Below, one piece after another: positions 24,701-38,261 of a stretch of DNA of 64,000 bases; positions within the stretch are counted from its first letter, which is position 1, and each line of letters starts with the position of its first letter. The notes below the pieces were generated by a model, which searched no databases, was not told the DNA's origin, and saw nothing but the letters and a program-made list of their open reading frames with translations. The DNA comes from Thunnus maccoyii (lineage: Eukaryota; Chordata; Actinopteri; Scombriformes; Scombridae). The DNA lies in contig NC_056551.1 in assembly GCF_910596095.1 (NCBI RefSeq), positions 14,649,501-14,713,500 of the forward strand, given 5' to 3'. Both the position numbers and the translations under genes were made by a program.

Positions 24701-25880
24701 CCATCCATAAGGCCTTGCGGCTTTGTGTATTAAAGTTCACAACGTGCATTCTTTGTGTTAATTTCAGCTACAGTGTGATTGTGATCTTCTTCTTGTCACA
24801 TTGTTCTTGGCTGGGTGGTTGCATTCATGTCCTAAATTTAAATACCATTAAGCAATATGATTTAACACTTAATTAGCTCCCACCAACCCCCTAATATAAG
24901 AAGTATGAAGTATTTATATTGTATTAATTATATTGTATTACTGTTATAGGGAAGCCAACAAAAATAGTTGCCAGGATATCATGTGTGTAAAAAAAAATAC
25001 TATATTATAAAATAAAATATTATTTTATTAATCCCATCACTGAGGCATAACAATGAAGTAATAAATCACAAAACAATGAGATAATATAATTGGGATATAC
25101 ATAATTAAATAGAATAAAAATTAAGTCTGGGAATAGAAGCTGAACTAAAGACTGGGATCACATTTTAACTGTAATATGAATTGAATGTATTATGCAGTAT
25201 AGTGTCACGGTAATACACACTGCTCATTAGCAAGTAGGTAATAATGTCTGCTGTACATCTTAGGCCCCAAAAAGTTTTCATAATAATGATATTAATAGCT
25301 GTAAAACAAGCTGTACAGATAGATAGATAACATTTTGAGGGTCGTGTCCTGTGTTCATATATCCAAACACACCAGAGAGCACACCCACAGCTGTGTGTTG
25401 TGTTGTGATGTGTGGCAGACTGTTTTTTTGTAGTCTCCAGATACCTGAATGAGGTGCTGCCTCAGCTGCTGTTGACTTTGGAAGCTGCTGAATCATCTGA
25501 TTAAGTGGGTCACATCAGTTTGGCAATGGGAGCCCACTGGATTAAGTGTGGCAATGACCGTAGTTGTTGATGTCACTAACATCAGAATACGTCAGCAAGG
25601 ACAATCAGACATGACGCTGAGAGATAAGCTCAGGGTTGCGTCTGTCCAGAGTTGGGTGCTACAGGAAGGACAGTAGTTGGAGTTTGGGTACCTTTAAGGC
25701 AGCAACAGACCGCCTTAAAATATAATAATAATGTGTAACCTTTCAATTTTCTAACTCTAGATCCTTCCCCAACAACTAATAAACTTAACAGACATTTGCA
25801 GCTTGGTATTGTTTAGGAAAATGTTCATTTCCAGCATTCACAGCTGCAGTAACAGTAAACATAACTCAGGTTTCTTTTCA
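21722..25880. other. Upstream region of gal3st1 and intergenic DNA
   Basis: No coding exon is recognised on either strand. A non-coding gal3st1 5' exon should lie somewhere in the first few kilobases, but I cannot place it. A CA microsatellite lies at 23075-23110. The minus-strand 131-codon frame at 23833-24228 is low-complexity (Ser/Leu/Phe-rich) and is not called. A weak LINE-tail-like TTATTAATCCCATC segment lies near 25026. Confidence 0.5.
23075..23110. repeat. CA dinucleotide microsatellite
   Basis: About 17 CA units with one T interruption near 23101. Confidence 0.9.
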
Positions 25881-25888
25881 AGTTGTCT

Positions 25889-27590
25889 GTATTTTATTGT
25901 TTCAAAACAATAATTACATATATTTTACAACTGTACAACATATGGTTTATACTGATACAGCAGTGATTAGGAAACCAAACAAAAAAGAACGAAAAACATC
26001 AAAGCAACTGCACAAAAATAAGACCATATTTCTTACTGCATTAACAAACGTACTAACAGTGTGGAACATTCAAGGTGAAAGACACACTAAAATTAACTCA
26101 AATGACTGACCTTTATCAAATCCTCATGGCTACAGTACTGTACGTAAAATACACATCACGCAACTGTAATTCAACCAACTTAATTAAGTTTAGTCGTGTC
26201 TCCAAAAGTACCCTGTATATTTTATTTAAAGTCATAACATTTTAAAATTTTACGACTTTTACAAAAGTTTAAGGACATTTTATCGTATTGTTTCACTTCC
26301 AGTCCTTAAAAACATTTGAATTTAAATAATTTTTCTATCACTTTCATTCAAACGATCTTTAAATAGACTTCCTTGGGTGACACAATTACAAGTGATTCAC
26401 AGGCTATGGGCAGCACTGAAACCAGAGACACTGACAGAACCAGTCTTTCTGAACCCTTCTCTACAATAACAAACTGAACACCACAGGCTCTCTTCTCCCA
26501 CAGCAGCTTATGCAACAGAGCAGGTGTTCTTACGGTACTTGAGTGCGGTTTTTCTGTTCTGCTTTGACCACGTGTTGCTGTTACTGTCCATGTTTGATGA
26601 ACAGAAGATGTTCTTGACTTCAGAGAAATCTGAAGTCATCAGGACCATCTGGCACATGTCAACTATAAACCACACTAGGACAACAGTAAGAGGTGATGAT
26701 GGTTAGCTTCTGCAGGAGGATCATCTGGTTTGTAATGCTGCATTTACTGTACATGCTTTAATGAACAACAGATTACATCTTAAAACCAGGAGTATGAATA
26801 TAGAGCTTTACAAATCTAAGACATTTTTATGTAATCAGATCCCTATGCTGCACAATAATTAAATTATTTGTTCAGATAAATTAATGTACAGTAGATTGAT
26901 ACAATGACACACATAAATCAAATAAACATGCCAAAATAATTTAAAATCTCCATGTGTATGAGTGTACATTAACAAAAACAAAACAAGTTCTACAGTACAG
27001 TTAATCTCATGAAAACAATCATTAGGCACTTCTGAGTTACAGTTACATAATATACACTTAACACTGAACAAAGGACACAGTGAGTGTCAGCTCCTACATA
27101 CAATAAGCCACCTTTGGGTAACTATACATACACAATATACTTTTCTTATCCTCCATGCTGTACATGAGAAAGGATTGACATTTAGAGGTATAATCAGTTG
27201 CAGTTCTTTTAAAAAAGGAGCATGTTTTTCCAGTGTTGAATCTGATGATTACCATGGCATTTTTTTTTTAAGTTAAATAACCAAATACTGATTTAAAAAC
27301 TAATATCAATCATCACTTGTTGATGGAGAAGCATATGAATCTCCACAATGTATTGATTGGGCCATGTTTTAAAACCTTCCTTATTAAATAACAAGCAAAA
27401 GACACCTCCAATACAAACCAAATTACACTTGCAACACCTGTCAGAAAATCACAAACTTTCTCCCACACTTTGCAACCAAACAAGCAAAGGAAGGACATTA
27501 ATCTTCCTCTACAAAGAACAGTTAGTGGTACAGTTAAGATGATGGAATGCTTAAAGACATACTGCAGTTAGTATGTTATCGCCTTGTGAT
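25889..27590 (-). other. prodh: Probable prodh 3' UTR
   Basis: There is no coding frame. Reading leftward from the prodh stop, a TTTATT (AATAAA on the minus strand) at about 25893-25898, within GTATTTTATTGTTTC, is a plausible distal polyadenylation signal. The extent is a guess, and earlier weaker signals exist. Confidence 0.35.
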
Positions 27591-30500
27591 TCAGTAGACA
27601 GGCTTGTAGAATATCTGACCACCCAGCACCCTGCGTTTCAGCTCCTTCCACAGCAGGCTGCGCTCTCTCTGGGATCCCTTCATGAAGCCGCGGTTCTCTT
27701 GAGCACGGCGAGACAGATAGGGAATGACCTCGTTGACTGGGCCATACGGGACGTACTTGTAGACAGGGAAACCTGCTTGACCTTTATTTCAACACAGAGC
27801 AAGGAGACACGTTTTACTCCAAATGTTAAGTCCACTATCTCCCCCATATCTGTATTCCAGCTCATGACTTTGTATGTAATGTGCAACAGCAGCGTTCAAA
27901 TATGGATGCAGCAGAGAAGCAGCCAGAGTAGCTCTATTTCTAATGATTAGAAACACTAAAGAAGTTTTTATGTGTAGTCATTAAGCTGATAATAGCTCAT
28001 AATGATATCAAGACATAACAATAAATGAATTTATGGTGAATAAATATTATATTAAGATAACAATGATATGTAAAAATGTGGTTTTGATATCAAGTGATAT
28101 GACAAGGTCAAAATAGCCCTTATGTCCTGCTGGTGCAGGAAATGTTAGGGCTGCTACAGCATTAATTCTCACTATTCATCTGCAATAAAGTATTCAACTA
28201 GAAACATTGCACCACTATTTAAACAGTAACACATTATTAAAAATCAAAACTCTCTGCCGTTTACATGTGGATGAGGTTGAAGTATTGCCTAATTTACCAG
28301 TTTTCTGTCTGTCACTTGCACAACACATTCAGACAGATCGTTGGAATCGTCTTTATCATGATATTGTAGAGAGGGTTTCTTCATACAACAAACATTTTGT
28401 AATAGACATTTAAGGTCGTTGAAGGCCTGGAGATGTTTGTTCGCATGATATCTATGGAGTGGGTAGACCATTTCTAAGGTCAATGGCCGTGTGTGTTATG
28501 AAAAGTCGACATCTGTAGGGATTAACTTTCAGTGGCCACATGACTATGTGATGTAAGACTCTGTGATTCCATAACTTTCTGTTTACTTTTAGCATCTGAG
28601 CTGTGTGCAACATACCTAGTGGGAAGCTGATCTGGTCACACATGCCCAGCAGCTGTCCAAAGTAAACTTTATTCTCAGTGGGGGAAAGGCCCATCTCATT
28701 CATCCTGAAAAAACAGAAAAAAACACACACGTTAAAGGGCTGTTACATAATGAGAGCTGGAGTGTGGCATTCCACTACTGATGTGGCAATTTCATTCTCT
28801 AAATCCTATAACTGCTTTGGACAATTGACAAAGAATACGTTTTACTTAGAGCAATATCCTAGAGCATTAGTATAAACCAATACAATTCATCCTTTATGAA
28901 TGAGGGGTTTAAGGCATTCATGTATGTTCAAACAAAATCTGCACTTAAGTAAATGCAAGATGTTCTGTTTCATGCAACCTTGAGACAAAACGTACATTTG
29001 TAGGGTAAATTTCACTGTGTCCTCGTTGTGAGTTGCGACCATGATATTAGCTTTCCTGCTGTGTTCGATCTCCTCCAGCACGTACTCCAAACACCTGGAC
29101 AAACAACAAGGCAGATGTTTAGAACTTAGGAATGTTCTAGCTGAACCGCAGAAGGCCTTGATAATAATTCAAGACTTACTTGTGATACATCCTGTTAGTG
29201 GCCTCATAGTCCGGGTTAATTGGGTCTTCGTAGCCAATCTCAGTGGCCCTGGCTCTTTCTTGGTACATGTAGGCTCCACGAACCAGCTTGGCACCAAAGT
29301 ACCAGCCCTCCCTCCGTGACAGCTCAACATCCACAGTTACGTTGTCATAAGCTTCCTAAAAGCAACAAAACAGATAAAACCCACAAAAGAATAGGACAGG
29401 TTAGCACATAGCTCTTTGCACATGGCTAAATTAAAACCATCCTTACAAAACAAAAGCTGTTCTTTTTGGTTTAATATTCAAGGGCAAAAAAAAACATACA
29501 GTGCGCACTTATGAGAACAGAAACAAGACTTAAACGGAAAATGTGATAAACAAATGCAGTGCACAGAAGCATGCAATTGTCCTCTAATGGAACACCTGTT
29601 TAGGCTATCTATTCAAATGATTTGTTACTGGTGACGATTGTATAATATGTGAACTCACCTTGAGGTAACACTGATAGGTGTTGAAAATGATTGGCTTTTC
29701 TCTGTTGAATTTCCTCTGCATTTCCAGGGCCAGTCGACTAATAGCTGGTTGGAAGTATGTCTGCTCTGCATCCACCATTAGCCTTACACCGTTCTGCATA
29801 GCATGCTGGAGCGCACAGAGAAACAGTATTTACAGTTTACATGGTTCAGTGTGCACAAGACAAACAGTTTAGTTCAAGAAAGACATTTCAGTTCTCATTT
29901 CTTGGAAATAAAAGAAGTTCTTTGATTACAATAAAATATCTCTGTTATTGTATTAATATATTTATTTTCATAGTTATTTAATAAATGCACTTTTATTCAT
30001 TTTATTATAAGTGAAATTACCTTGGCCAGAACATCCACTCGCTGCAGCATTCTCTTCATCTGTCTCTCCTCCTCAGCTGTAAACTTGTTCAATAAAGGTT
30101 CCAGCTGACCTGTCTGCACAACAAACACACAAAACATCAATTCAATTTGCTTTCAAAAGCCATCTTGGAAAGCCCACAAACTCTATCAGCATGTGACAGA
30201 CATGGGTGGATGAGAGCGAGAGCAGCATGAGTCTCTCTGGCATTTTGTCTCGTTTCAAAACTGAAACACCAAGATAGAGTTTCTTAACTGTCCTCTCTGG
30301 CAGTGGCTACATTATCATGCACTTCAACTCAATGTATACAAAGCACTGCAGAAATCTACAGAGCACTGTTAGTCCCAAAAGATGTTATGTTTTTACCTCA
30401 TCAGAACAAAATGTTTACTTGTTAGGAAGAAGATATGATATTGCGCCAGCAAGTAATTATCTTGTGGAAAGAAGATCCATTTCTTGCGCCAGCAAGACTT

Positions 30501-32385
30501 GCATCAACATGTTCACATAATATTATGAAGAACTCCACGTTCTGATGGGGAAACAAAAACAGTTGCCATACCTTTCTATTTTACTAATTTGTTGTTTACA
30601 TCACTATCTGTTTATTACCCCATTAACTGTATAATTACATTTACCTGTAAAATTTACACATTTATCTTTATGAGGGAATCAGAAATAAAATGTGCTTGAA
30701 GTATATCGTACTACACCTAAGATGGGTTTCTGTGATCAAATGCTGTATCACCACTGGAGAATTGCTCCTTTTGTAAGATTATTTTAAGGCCTTCTCTGTT
30801 TTACTGCACAGTTCACAGGGAGAGGGTATGAGGAGAGCAAACCACTAAATATTTACATGACAATCACTCACCTCAAGGTTTGGCACCATAAGCAGATTGG
30901 AGATTTTTGTTGTATCGTTTATTAAACTGTTCCAGTCCAGCAGATCTATCGTTCTGGGATAAGAATGGAGAAAAATATGAATCAGCATATGTAAATTACA
31001 GTAAAATTTAAATAATGAAATTCTTTCAGAATGTTTTACTAGCAGATTAATTAGTGTTGTGAACTAAGAAGAATGAACTACAGGTCTTTTGATACTTGTC
31101 TGTATATAATTAGCATTTCAAGCTAAACACCCCGTTTTTTGGGGTTTTTTTTCAAGAAATTTAGATCAAATATTTCATTTTATTGATATATAAAATGTAT
31201 TATTGTGAAGTACTTGTTGTTAGTAATGAACTAATGAGTGACTATCTTACCCTGACAAACCCAGCTTCTCTCCAGTAAACCAATTCTCAATGTCATCCTT
31301 GGCGCCAACACCCAGCTTAGTCAAACTTTCCTACAAAGAAATATTTCAATCATTAAAAATAAAACATACATTGCATGTATGCACTGAATGTTAGTGGGAT
31401 GAAATACCACCAGCAAGTGAGTACTCTTTTATTATATTACTTGTTATAAAAGAAGTTGATCATTGCTTTAACAAAGGACATGGCAATAAAAGCCATGAAG
31501 GCTTTAACACAACTAAACCAACTTAGAAACAACTAAAAAAGGTTTGAAGACATCAGTTATACTGTACATGATCCTGCATTAGACTTTGCTGAAGTCTACA
31601 AGACAAACCTTGAGTTGTTCCAGTTCCAGTTTTTGTTCCAAAACCATCATTTCAGATTTTCCTTGTTGTGCTGCGAGGAAGTTAAAGAACCGTCTCCACT
31701 TTACCAAGACTTCCGAAAACTGGAGCTGTTCAGACACAGAGCCAATATAAAATAACCAAGTTACAATACTGCATTTGAACCATATTGTGATGTGGTTAGC
31801 TGGGCACATCGGTATTGTATTTGCAGACAATCACACCTCTTGTTCACTGTCAATTGACATATAATTTTTTAAATTTTTGTCTGAGAATTTTTGTGTGACA
31901 TTTAGGTGTGAATCTACCAAATGACACAGGAAATGGCTCTCCCCACACCTGACATAGTTTCTCTCTTTCCCTCAATATTGAAGACATGAAGTGAAACTTA
32001 CAAGGAACTGTGGGCGTCCCAGAGCAGTCATTTTGATGGCAGAAAATCCATCTGCAGAGGCTCCCCCTGAAAGGCAAAATTGATAAGAAATTTGATGTCA
32101 CCCAATTTATTTTACTTAATTCAATGCTCTCATTTACAGAAGCGCATCACATTCAACAAAAAAAAAAAATTGGAGGCCTTATCTCATAATTATGACTGAT
32201 AACAACCTAAACCTTATCTCATAATTACAAGACCCAGATCTCTCGTAATTATGTGATAGCAAGTCTATTATGAGATATAGAAGTCATAATTACGAACTAA
32301 GGCCTCCAATTGTTTTTTTCTGATGAATGCAATGCCCCTCTGTACTCAGTTCTATTGCTAATTGACCTTTAATTACAATAGCCCT

Positions 32386-32432
<47 letters not shown>

Positions 32433-35400
32433 TATAACTAACTCACAGATATTATCTTCCTTTATTGCTTCTTTAGAAACCTATCTACTTACCAGAGGCT
32501 TTAATGCAGTTTATGAATGTCTCCATTTGGTTGTCACATTTGGCCTCGTCTGCATAGAAGTAGGTGCGAGCACTTATAACGCCTCCACGTCTGTCCCCAA
32601 ACTGACGATGGGCCTTGTACTTCCTCTCACGATGATCAGCATCTGGTGTGAAACGAAGATATCATGAACTACTTTACATAGCAAAAGAGTTTTCACAGAC
32701 TTAAAGCTGCATTTTCAAAGATTTTTGACAGAATTTTTAATTTTGATGAGCTATTAATCAGGAGGCAAACATCACTGGGAGATAAATGTTTTGATGAATT
32801 TTCTACTTATGTGATTATTGCAACCATAATTTTCAAAACTTACATAAGTAACCATATTTTCAAGTTATAAAAGGTATTTTTTCTTTAGTGCACAACTTGA
32901 CTTTTTGGTCAACAGAATATTTATAGTTATTGTATTGACATTGATACGACTGCCAACCAGAAATACTGACACTAGAAATATTCATTAAGTTGTTATTGAT
33001 AAATTAACATTAACAAAATTCATTATCAGACCGGAGAAAGAGCTGTTAGGTGAGTGACATACTTGAGTCTCAAACATCAACCCTGTAACATGAACCAAGC
33101 TTCTGCTCACTGTACCCACTGGCTGAACATTTCAGGCCACTAGATCCAGATATGACCGGTTACTATTCCAGTCTACACTACCTGGCCACATGACTGAACA
33201 TACCAACCCTGACACATGTGTTGCACTCAGGCCAAACTGAAGCAACTGAACATTAAACCAGTAGTTCAGTCACTGCAAGCCTTGCCTGCAGACTGTACAC
33301 CAGTCCCTTGGTCAATGAATCATGCAGGAGCTGATGATACACATAAATGGGAAATCAAACAACTACATTACATTAAATACAATTCTCAAAATTAGATTCA
33401 ACACATATACACACCTGGACTTTCTTTCTCTGCTTCAGAAACACAGGAACTGAAAAAGAGGGAGAGTTTGGCATCGGATTAGAGCAGCAAACATTACTGT
33501 CACTGCAACTACCTAAAACAATTTTCTTTTCTACACAACAAATGGAGAAGAGATTACACTATCTATGCTCTTTCATGCTGCCAGAGCCTATTGATAGTTT
33601 GATAACGTCTTATGACACTTTTATTGTTGCAAATTCATTAATAAAGACATACTGCCAACTATAAACACAAAACAAGAAAGTTTTCTACTGCAACCTAAAG
33701 AGAGTAGATTTTGAAATATGGTAATCACAAAAAAGAAGTCTTAAATGCTGAGGTAAGGCAAATGTTTTCCTTTCACAAGTCAATTCCACAATCTTGCTGA
33801 GACCTTGTTTTTTGCAGTATTGATGAGCTCCTTTCATAGACATGTTGTGATATGAGAGAACTGTCAGGTAACTACTCTGTTCACTGTGTTGTCTTTTCTG
33901 TGGAGCTAACAATCTGTTCTGTGAATTTAACAGAGTTTAGATGAAGATAATTGGAATGCTACTCAAGTTTTTTGGATTTAGTTCATCATGTGTATGTTCG
34001 TGCTTAGTGAGCTAATCCTCAGTTAAAAAATAATCTTATTGCCTTCTCAGAACATTGCATAACACTTCTGTGAGTATGCGTGTGGGTGTGTGTGGCCCAT
34101 TAAGGGATCCAGCACATTACTCTAAAAGGCTGGCAGTCTTTTCATGCAGCACATCCCCCAGCTGAACAACTAGCTCAACCAATCAGAGGAGAGGGGTCTG
34201 TCCTAGCCAACCAATAGGAGACAAGCACTGTTTTGCCACTGGAGCCGAAATAAAACACATTGGGGTTTGATTACAGTGTGTTCGTGTGGAGGAAACGTAC
34301 TGTGGATCGTGTGACTCAAATTTATTCGATAAGCAGCGTAACAGAAGCCAGGCATTAAGTGATAAGATAACAATGAATGAATATAAAAGTATAACTCATT
34401 CAGTTGATATTTGGGCGTGTGCTATAAAGTAGTCAGAGTGTAATTTGCAGAGGGACAATATATAACGCAGACACGGGTGAAAGAAAAAATCTCAAGTCTA
34501 CTAACAGATTATTAAACTAGAGTGGTTTTATCGGACATTTTATCTGTATTTCAAACATCAGTGCTGTACGTTTTAACTAGTGAAATGACGCCTTAGTCTG
34601 CATATATTGTACTGTGGCCCCTTTAATATTTACACATTTCCACAGTCAAGGATGACTTTTACGTGCCCAATGACCTTTAAAGAACATTTTCCAAAATAAT
34701 TTTGGTTTACCTGAAATGTACAATCTAAGTCAAGTAGTTATACCTCACCATCTAACTAAACAACTCACTGTAGTAGAACTGATATTGGACTTCCTATATC
34801 ATACGTATATATTGTACTTCATTCCTGTAATTGCTCTTCCCAATATGAAGCTCCTACTACAACCATGCATGGAGAGGGGGGGAGGGTTGGGGTCTCCCTA
34901 TCAATAGCCTCTTCAAGTGTCTTCCAGTTTTCCAGGTTTCTTGGGTCAGGAACAGTTACGCCCCTTTGCAACAATGTATGCAATACTGAGCTTAAAAATA
35001 AACCTGACCCGACAAGCTTTTAGAATTTGGTATGTTACATAACTCATGGCTCCTCATGTTGTGCACATAGGGCATATATTAAAGGTGAAATACTGATTAA
35101 CTATGCCACAGAGGTGTGGAGGTTTAACCACAAACCTCAACAAGAAAGTAAGCCTACATACTCAGTCTTTTCACAATTCCTGCCCAGTCAGATGTAAACA
35201 TGACTTACTCCATTTCCTTCTTCTCTGCCTCCTCTTGTGTCAAGTCCTCTTCAACACTATAGTCCAAAACTGCCCCCACACCAAAGGCCTGATTCTTCTG
35301 GATTAAAGGTTTGATGGAGTTGTGGTCTTCCCCTGCCACAAATTGGCCATAGAAGGTCATCTTCATCATCTTATCAAACATCCTTTGACCAAGAACCTTC

Positions 35401-36173
35401 TTACTCAGCTCCATCAACTGAAAACAAAACAGCAACAAGTTATTCTTCCTCAGTAGTATATTATTTAGCATCATTATAATAACCTACCCTCCATACCATT
35501 AGATAGATAGATAGATAGATAGATACTTTATCAATCCCAAAGGGAAATTTAAATATTACAGCAGCCAGCAATGAGGTAAGAAACAATAAGGTAAAAAAGA
35601 GGCAATAATACAATGACTAACTAAATAAACTAACTCAAATATCAACAAAAATAAATAGAACAGATAGCAGATATAGCACTAACGTTATATTTGACTTTCT
35701 TGCTCATTCACTTAATTGCTAAGCTGTTACACATTAATTCAGGTGTTTTCAATTCTACCCACCAAATTACCCAGTTGAAATGTATTATTTCCTCATTACA
35801 GATGCAGTTGAGCTAACCTTTGAACTTAACTCACCTCTTTGTTCTTCTCAACGAGGAAGTCAAATGTACAAAGCTTGAAGACCAGCAGACTTCGGAGCAG
35901 CTCAATGTTATCTTTGCTCCTGTAGGCTTCCTGGGTGTTGTCGAAGTCAATGTGGATTTTATTCAACTGTGTGTTTGTAACACTTTTGGTCTGGCTGATG
36001 AGTTCAACCGGTTCAGTTTCCACCACGGTGCAGCCATCCATCTGTTGCTCTTTCTCTTCATGGCTCTTGGTGGATGCCACTGTTGAGCGATACCTTCCAG
36101 GTGAAACGCGTATTTTCTTGATGTTGCCGCAGTTTGTCTTAATAAGACCTGCTACAAACTTAGTGTACGACAT
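27591..36173 (-). CDS. prodh: Proline dehydrogenase 1, mitochondrial
   Basis: PRODH is the FAD enzyme that oxidises L-proline to pyrroline-5-carboxylate in the mitochondrion. Fourteen coding exons (minus strand): 36173-35835, 35417-35209, 33449-33415, 32642-32493, 32066-32002, 31725-31609, 31330-31251, 30953-30872, 30113-30021, 29805-29659, 29355-29180, 29094-28996, 28704-28616 and 27781-27591. They total 1872 nt, 623 residues (human 600), in phase throughout. Exon 3 is only 35 nt. The basic N-terminus looks like a transit peptide. Barrel motifs are visible: [39 protein letters not shown] and [17 protein letters not shown]. The SRR pair near residues 585-586 corresponds to the proline-carboxylate-binding arginines. 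It is closer to PRODH than to PRODH2. Confidence 0.95.
30432..30500. repeat. Short direct repeat in a prodh intron
   Basis: TTGCGCCAGCAAG occurs near 30443 (with ATTGCGCC) and again near 30486, about 43 bases apart. Both copies are preceded by AGAAGAT-type sequence. This may be the remnant of a small interspersed element. No function is suggested. Confidence 0.45.
32142..32333. mobile_element. Inverted-repeat (hairpin) MITE in a prodh intron
   Basis: The two ends are long inverted copies. The left arm is GCGCATCACATTCAAC, an A tract, ATTGGAGGCCTTATCTCATAATTATGA. The right arm, read in reverse, is GGCATTGCATTCATCAG, an A tract, CAATTGGAGGCCTTAGTTCGTAATTATGA. Arms of about 50 bp are roughly 80 percent matched, and the centre is also partly palindromic with TCTCATAATTA repeats. 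It has no coding capacity. It lies between prodh exons 4 and 5 and would be spliced out. Confidence 0.75.
32386..32431. repeat. AAT trinucleotide microsatellite
   Basis: About 15 uninterrupted TAA/AAT units within a prodh intron, 60 bases upstream (in genome order) of exon 4's donor side. Confidence 0.9.
35500..35680 (-). mobile_element. LINE 3' tail with GATA tract in prodh intron 1
   Basis: A GATA repeat (six to seven units) is followed by TACTTTATCAATCCCAAAGGGAAATTTAAATATTACAGCAGC. On the minus strand this reads TTTCCCTTTGGGATTGATAAAGTATCTATC, the standard 3' end of an abundant fish LINE family (L2- or Rex-type) and its derived short elements. The body is short and carries no frame. Confidence 0.65.
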
Positions 36174-36420
36174 TCTCTTTTTTTAAACGCAGAAGACCAG
36201 GAACCGGTAGTAAGTCACCTACCTCACCGAGCTGTGCCGTTGTTAAGATGTTGCTCGGCAAGCGCGCGCTGAGCAGTTTCATTTGATGCTGGGGGGGGTG
36301 GGCGGTGCCTCTCGTTACGTCACGCTGTCTGGCATCACGCGCGTACATTTGACTGCCAGTGCATGTTCTCGCACGTGACATGAAAGTCCCTTGCAAACTC
36401 CAGTAAGATTAAAAATAAAT
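36174..36420 (-). promoter_or_regulatory. prodh: Putative prodh promoter region
   Basis: This is a GC-rich stretch immediately upstream of the prodh ATG. It has a GGGCGG box near 36300 and TTACGTCACG near 36316, a cAMP-response-element/ATF-type site (TGACGTAA on the minus strand). It also has several CGCG dinucleotides, consistent with an unmethylated promoter island. The transcription start is not defined. Confidence 0.5.
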
Positions 36421-37420
36421 AAAAACAAACAAACAAAAAGTTTACATGAATTTAATTTCTGATTTTTGGCTCCTTTTATTGGAATCGCTGTTTTCACAAA
36501 TGAACTGTTAATCTAACCTATTTCCCCGTCTTCCCCCTTGAACAGGTTTAAATTTGTAATAATCTTAATCCACACGGACAGTAAGCAATGAATACTTCAT
36601 ATTTCAGTCAAGGCGAGATACAATGTTTTACATTCTGTTTCAGCTCTTCATTGATGCTTTTTATGAAATATTCAAACACAAGACTCCTTGTGGCTGCACC
36701 GTTCCATCAAAGGAAAATATTCTGTCTTGTGCATAATTTCATACACATTGCCCCAAAATTCAGTCTGACATATTTGGTATGTTTGGAATCTTTGGGATCA
36801 CCTCTAGAATTTAAAATATTTGAAAAGTCATCTGGGTTTGAACAAAGTTTGGCTGCACTGCAAGAGTCTGAGTACCAACTTGCCAGCCTACCACTGCACA
36901 CTTATGTTTTTGGTACTTTGTCCATCCTTAAGTAAAGTCTTTCTGTTATTTTGTCTCTCCTATAGGGGCTCCAGACCCTTTCAGTAAAATCAAATGCAAC
37001 CACACTACAGCCTCAGACAAAAATGATTATTACATCTTTCACATGGGTAATATAGTAGTATATTACAGGGCTAATTGCATTGGATTCCATTTTGCCTACT
37101 CTATATACAGGTGTTCAGTTTATCTGAGAGTTTGGTATCTCTTCATTTGCAGTATCTTTGAACTTGAAATGTATGTCACCTGTCTGCATTCAGAATTTGT
37201 GTATACAGTGATTGATGACAACTCTCTGCCTTAACATTACACATGTATATTGACAGAATTAGTTATCCTCTCTCAATGTAGATGGTTTTATTAGAATGTT
37301 TCCTATTGTGTTGTAAGGTTTGTTTATATCAGTTTAGCAAAGTAATAATTGTGACGCAATATTATTGTAAGATTTTACCAATAGTTTCCATTAAGAGTTG
37401 TATGTCTCCTTTGAGCAGAC

Positions 37421-38261
37421 CAGTGATGAAAGAAGTATTCAGATCCTTTACTTAAGTAAAAGTACCAATACAGCAATGTAAAAATATTCCATTACAAGTA
37501 AAAGTCCGGCATTAAAAATCCTACTTAAGTACATAAGTATTAGCAGCAAAATGTATTTAAAGTATTAAAGTGAAAGTACTTGTTTGGTCCCTTTGACTGA
37601 TATATTATTATATGTGACATCATTAGACTATTAATACTGAAACATCAGTGTGTAAACAGCATGTTACTGTTGTAGCTGCTGGGGGTGGAGCTAGTTTAGT
37701 CCAGTGGTTCCCAACCTAGGGGTTGGGTCCCTCCAAAGGGTCACCAGATAAATGTCAGGGATCGTGAGATGATTAATGGGGAAAGAAAAAAAAAACAAAG
37801 TTCTGATACACAAATCTGTTGTCAGTTCTTGGACTTTTTCTCTAATCTTTGATTTGTGGTGAAATATTGGGTCATTTGAACATTTATTGAAATGAAGGCA
37901 TGTGAGAAGTTTAGAGGGAAAAATCACTGTTTGGTGGAGCTGTTAATAACTCATAGACATCTGAAATGTGACCCTGACTACTCACTGCTTTCTGTAAGAC
38001 GTCAAAAGCCAAAAAGGTTGGAAACCACTGGTTTCATCTTTAATAATGTGTTGTATTTTAAAAGCTTGTTATATTATCCATTGTGTCAAATCTACAACTG
38101 AAAAGTAACTAAAGCTGTCAAATAATTGTAGTGGAGTAGAAAGCACAGTGATTCCCTCTGAAATGTAGTGGAGTGGAAGTGTAAAGTTATATAAATAAAA
38201 TACAAGTACCTCAAAATTGTACTGTGCTTGAGTAAATGTATTTAGTTTATTTCCACCACTA
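37421..38261. mobile_element. hAT-like inverted-repeat element (AAGTA family) with 8-bp target duplication
   Basis: GAGCAGAC stands immediately left (37413-37420) and immediately right (38262-38269). This is an exact 8-bp target duplication as expected for hAT transposons. Ends are CAGTGATGAAAGAAGTATTC and, reversed, AGTGGTGGAAATAAACTAAA. The body carries the AAGTAAAAGTAC-type repeats of a family abundant in percomorphs. A second element (37702-38030) is nested within it. Without the insert the outer copy is about 500 bp and non-coding. Confidence 0.85.
37702..38030. mobile_element. Nested hAT-like MITE (CAGTGGTTCCCAAC type)
   Basis: Terminal inverted repeats are CAGTGGTTCCCAACCTAGG on the left and AGGTTGGAAACCACTG on the right. 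Flanking octamers GTTTAGTC and GTTTCATC match at six of eight positions, consistent with an aged hAT target duplication. It lies inside the AAGTA-family element and is therefore younger than it. Open frames of 69-78 codons cross it but resemble no transposase. Confidence 0.8.

Noticed and set aside
25005-25130. Possible LINE tail (TTATTAATCCCATC)
   Set aside because: It is too degenerate and AT-rich to call as a separate feature.
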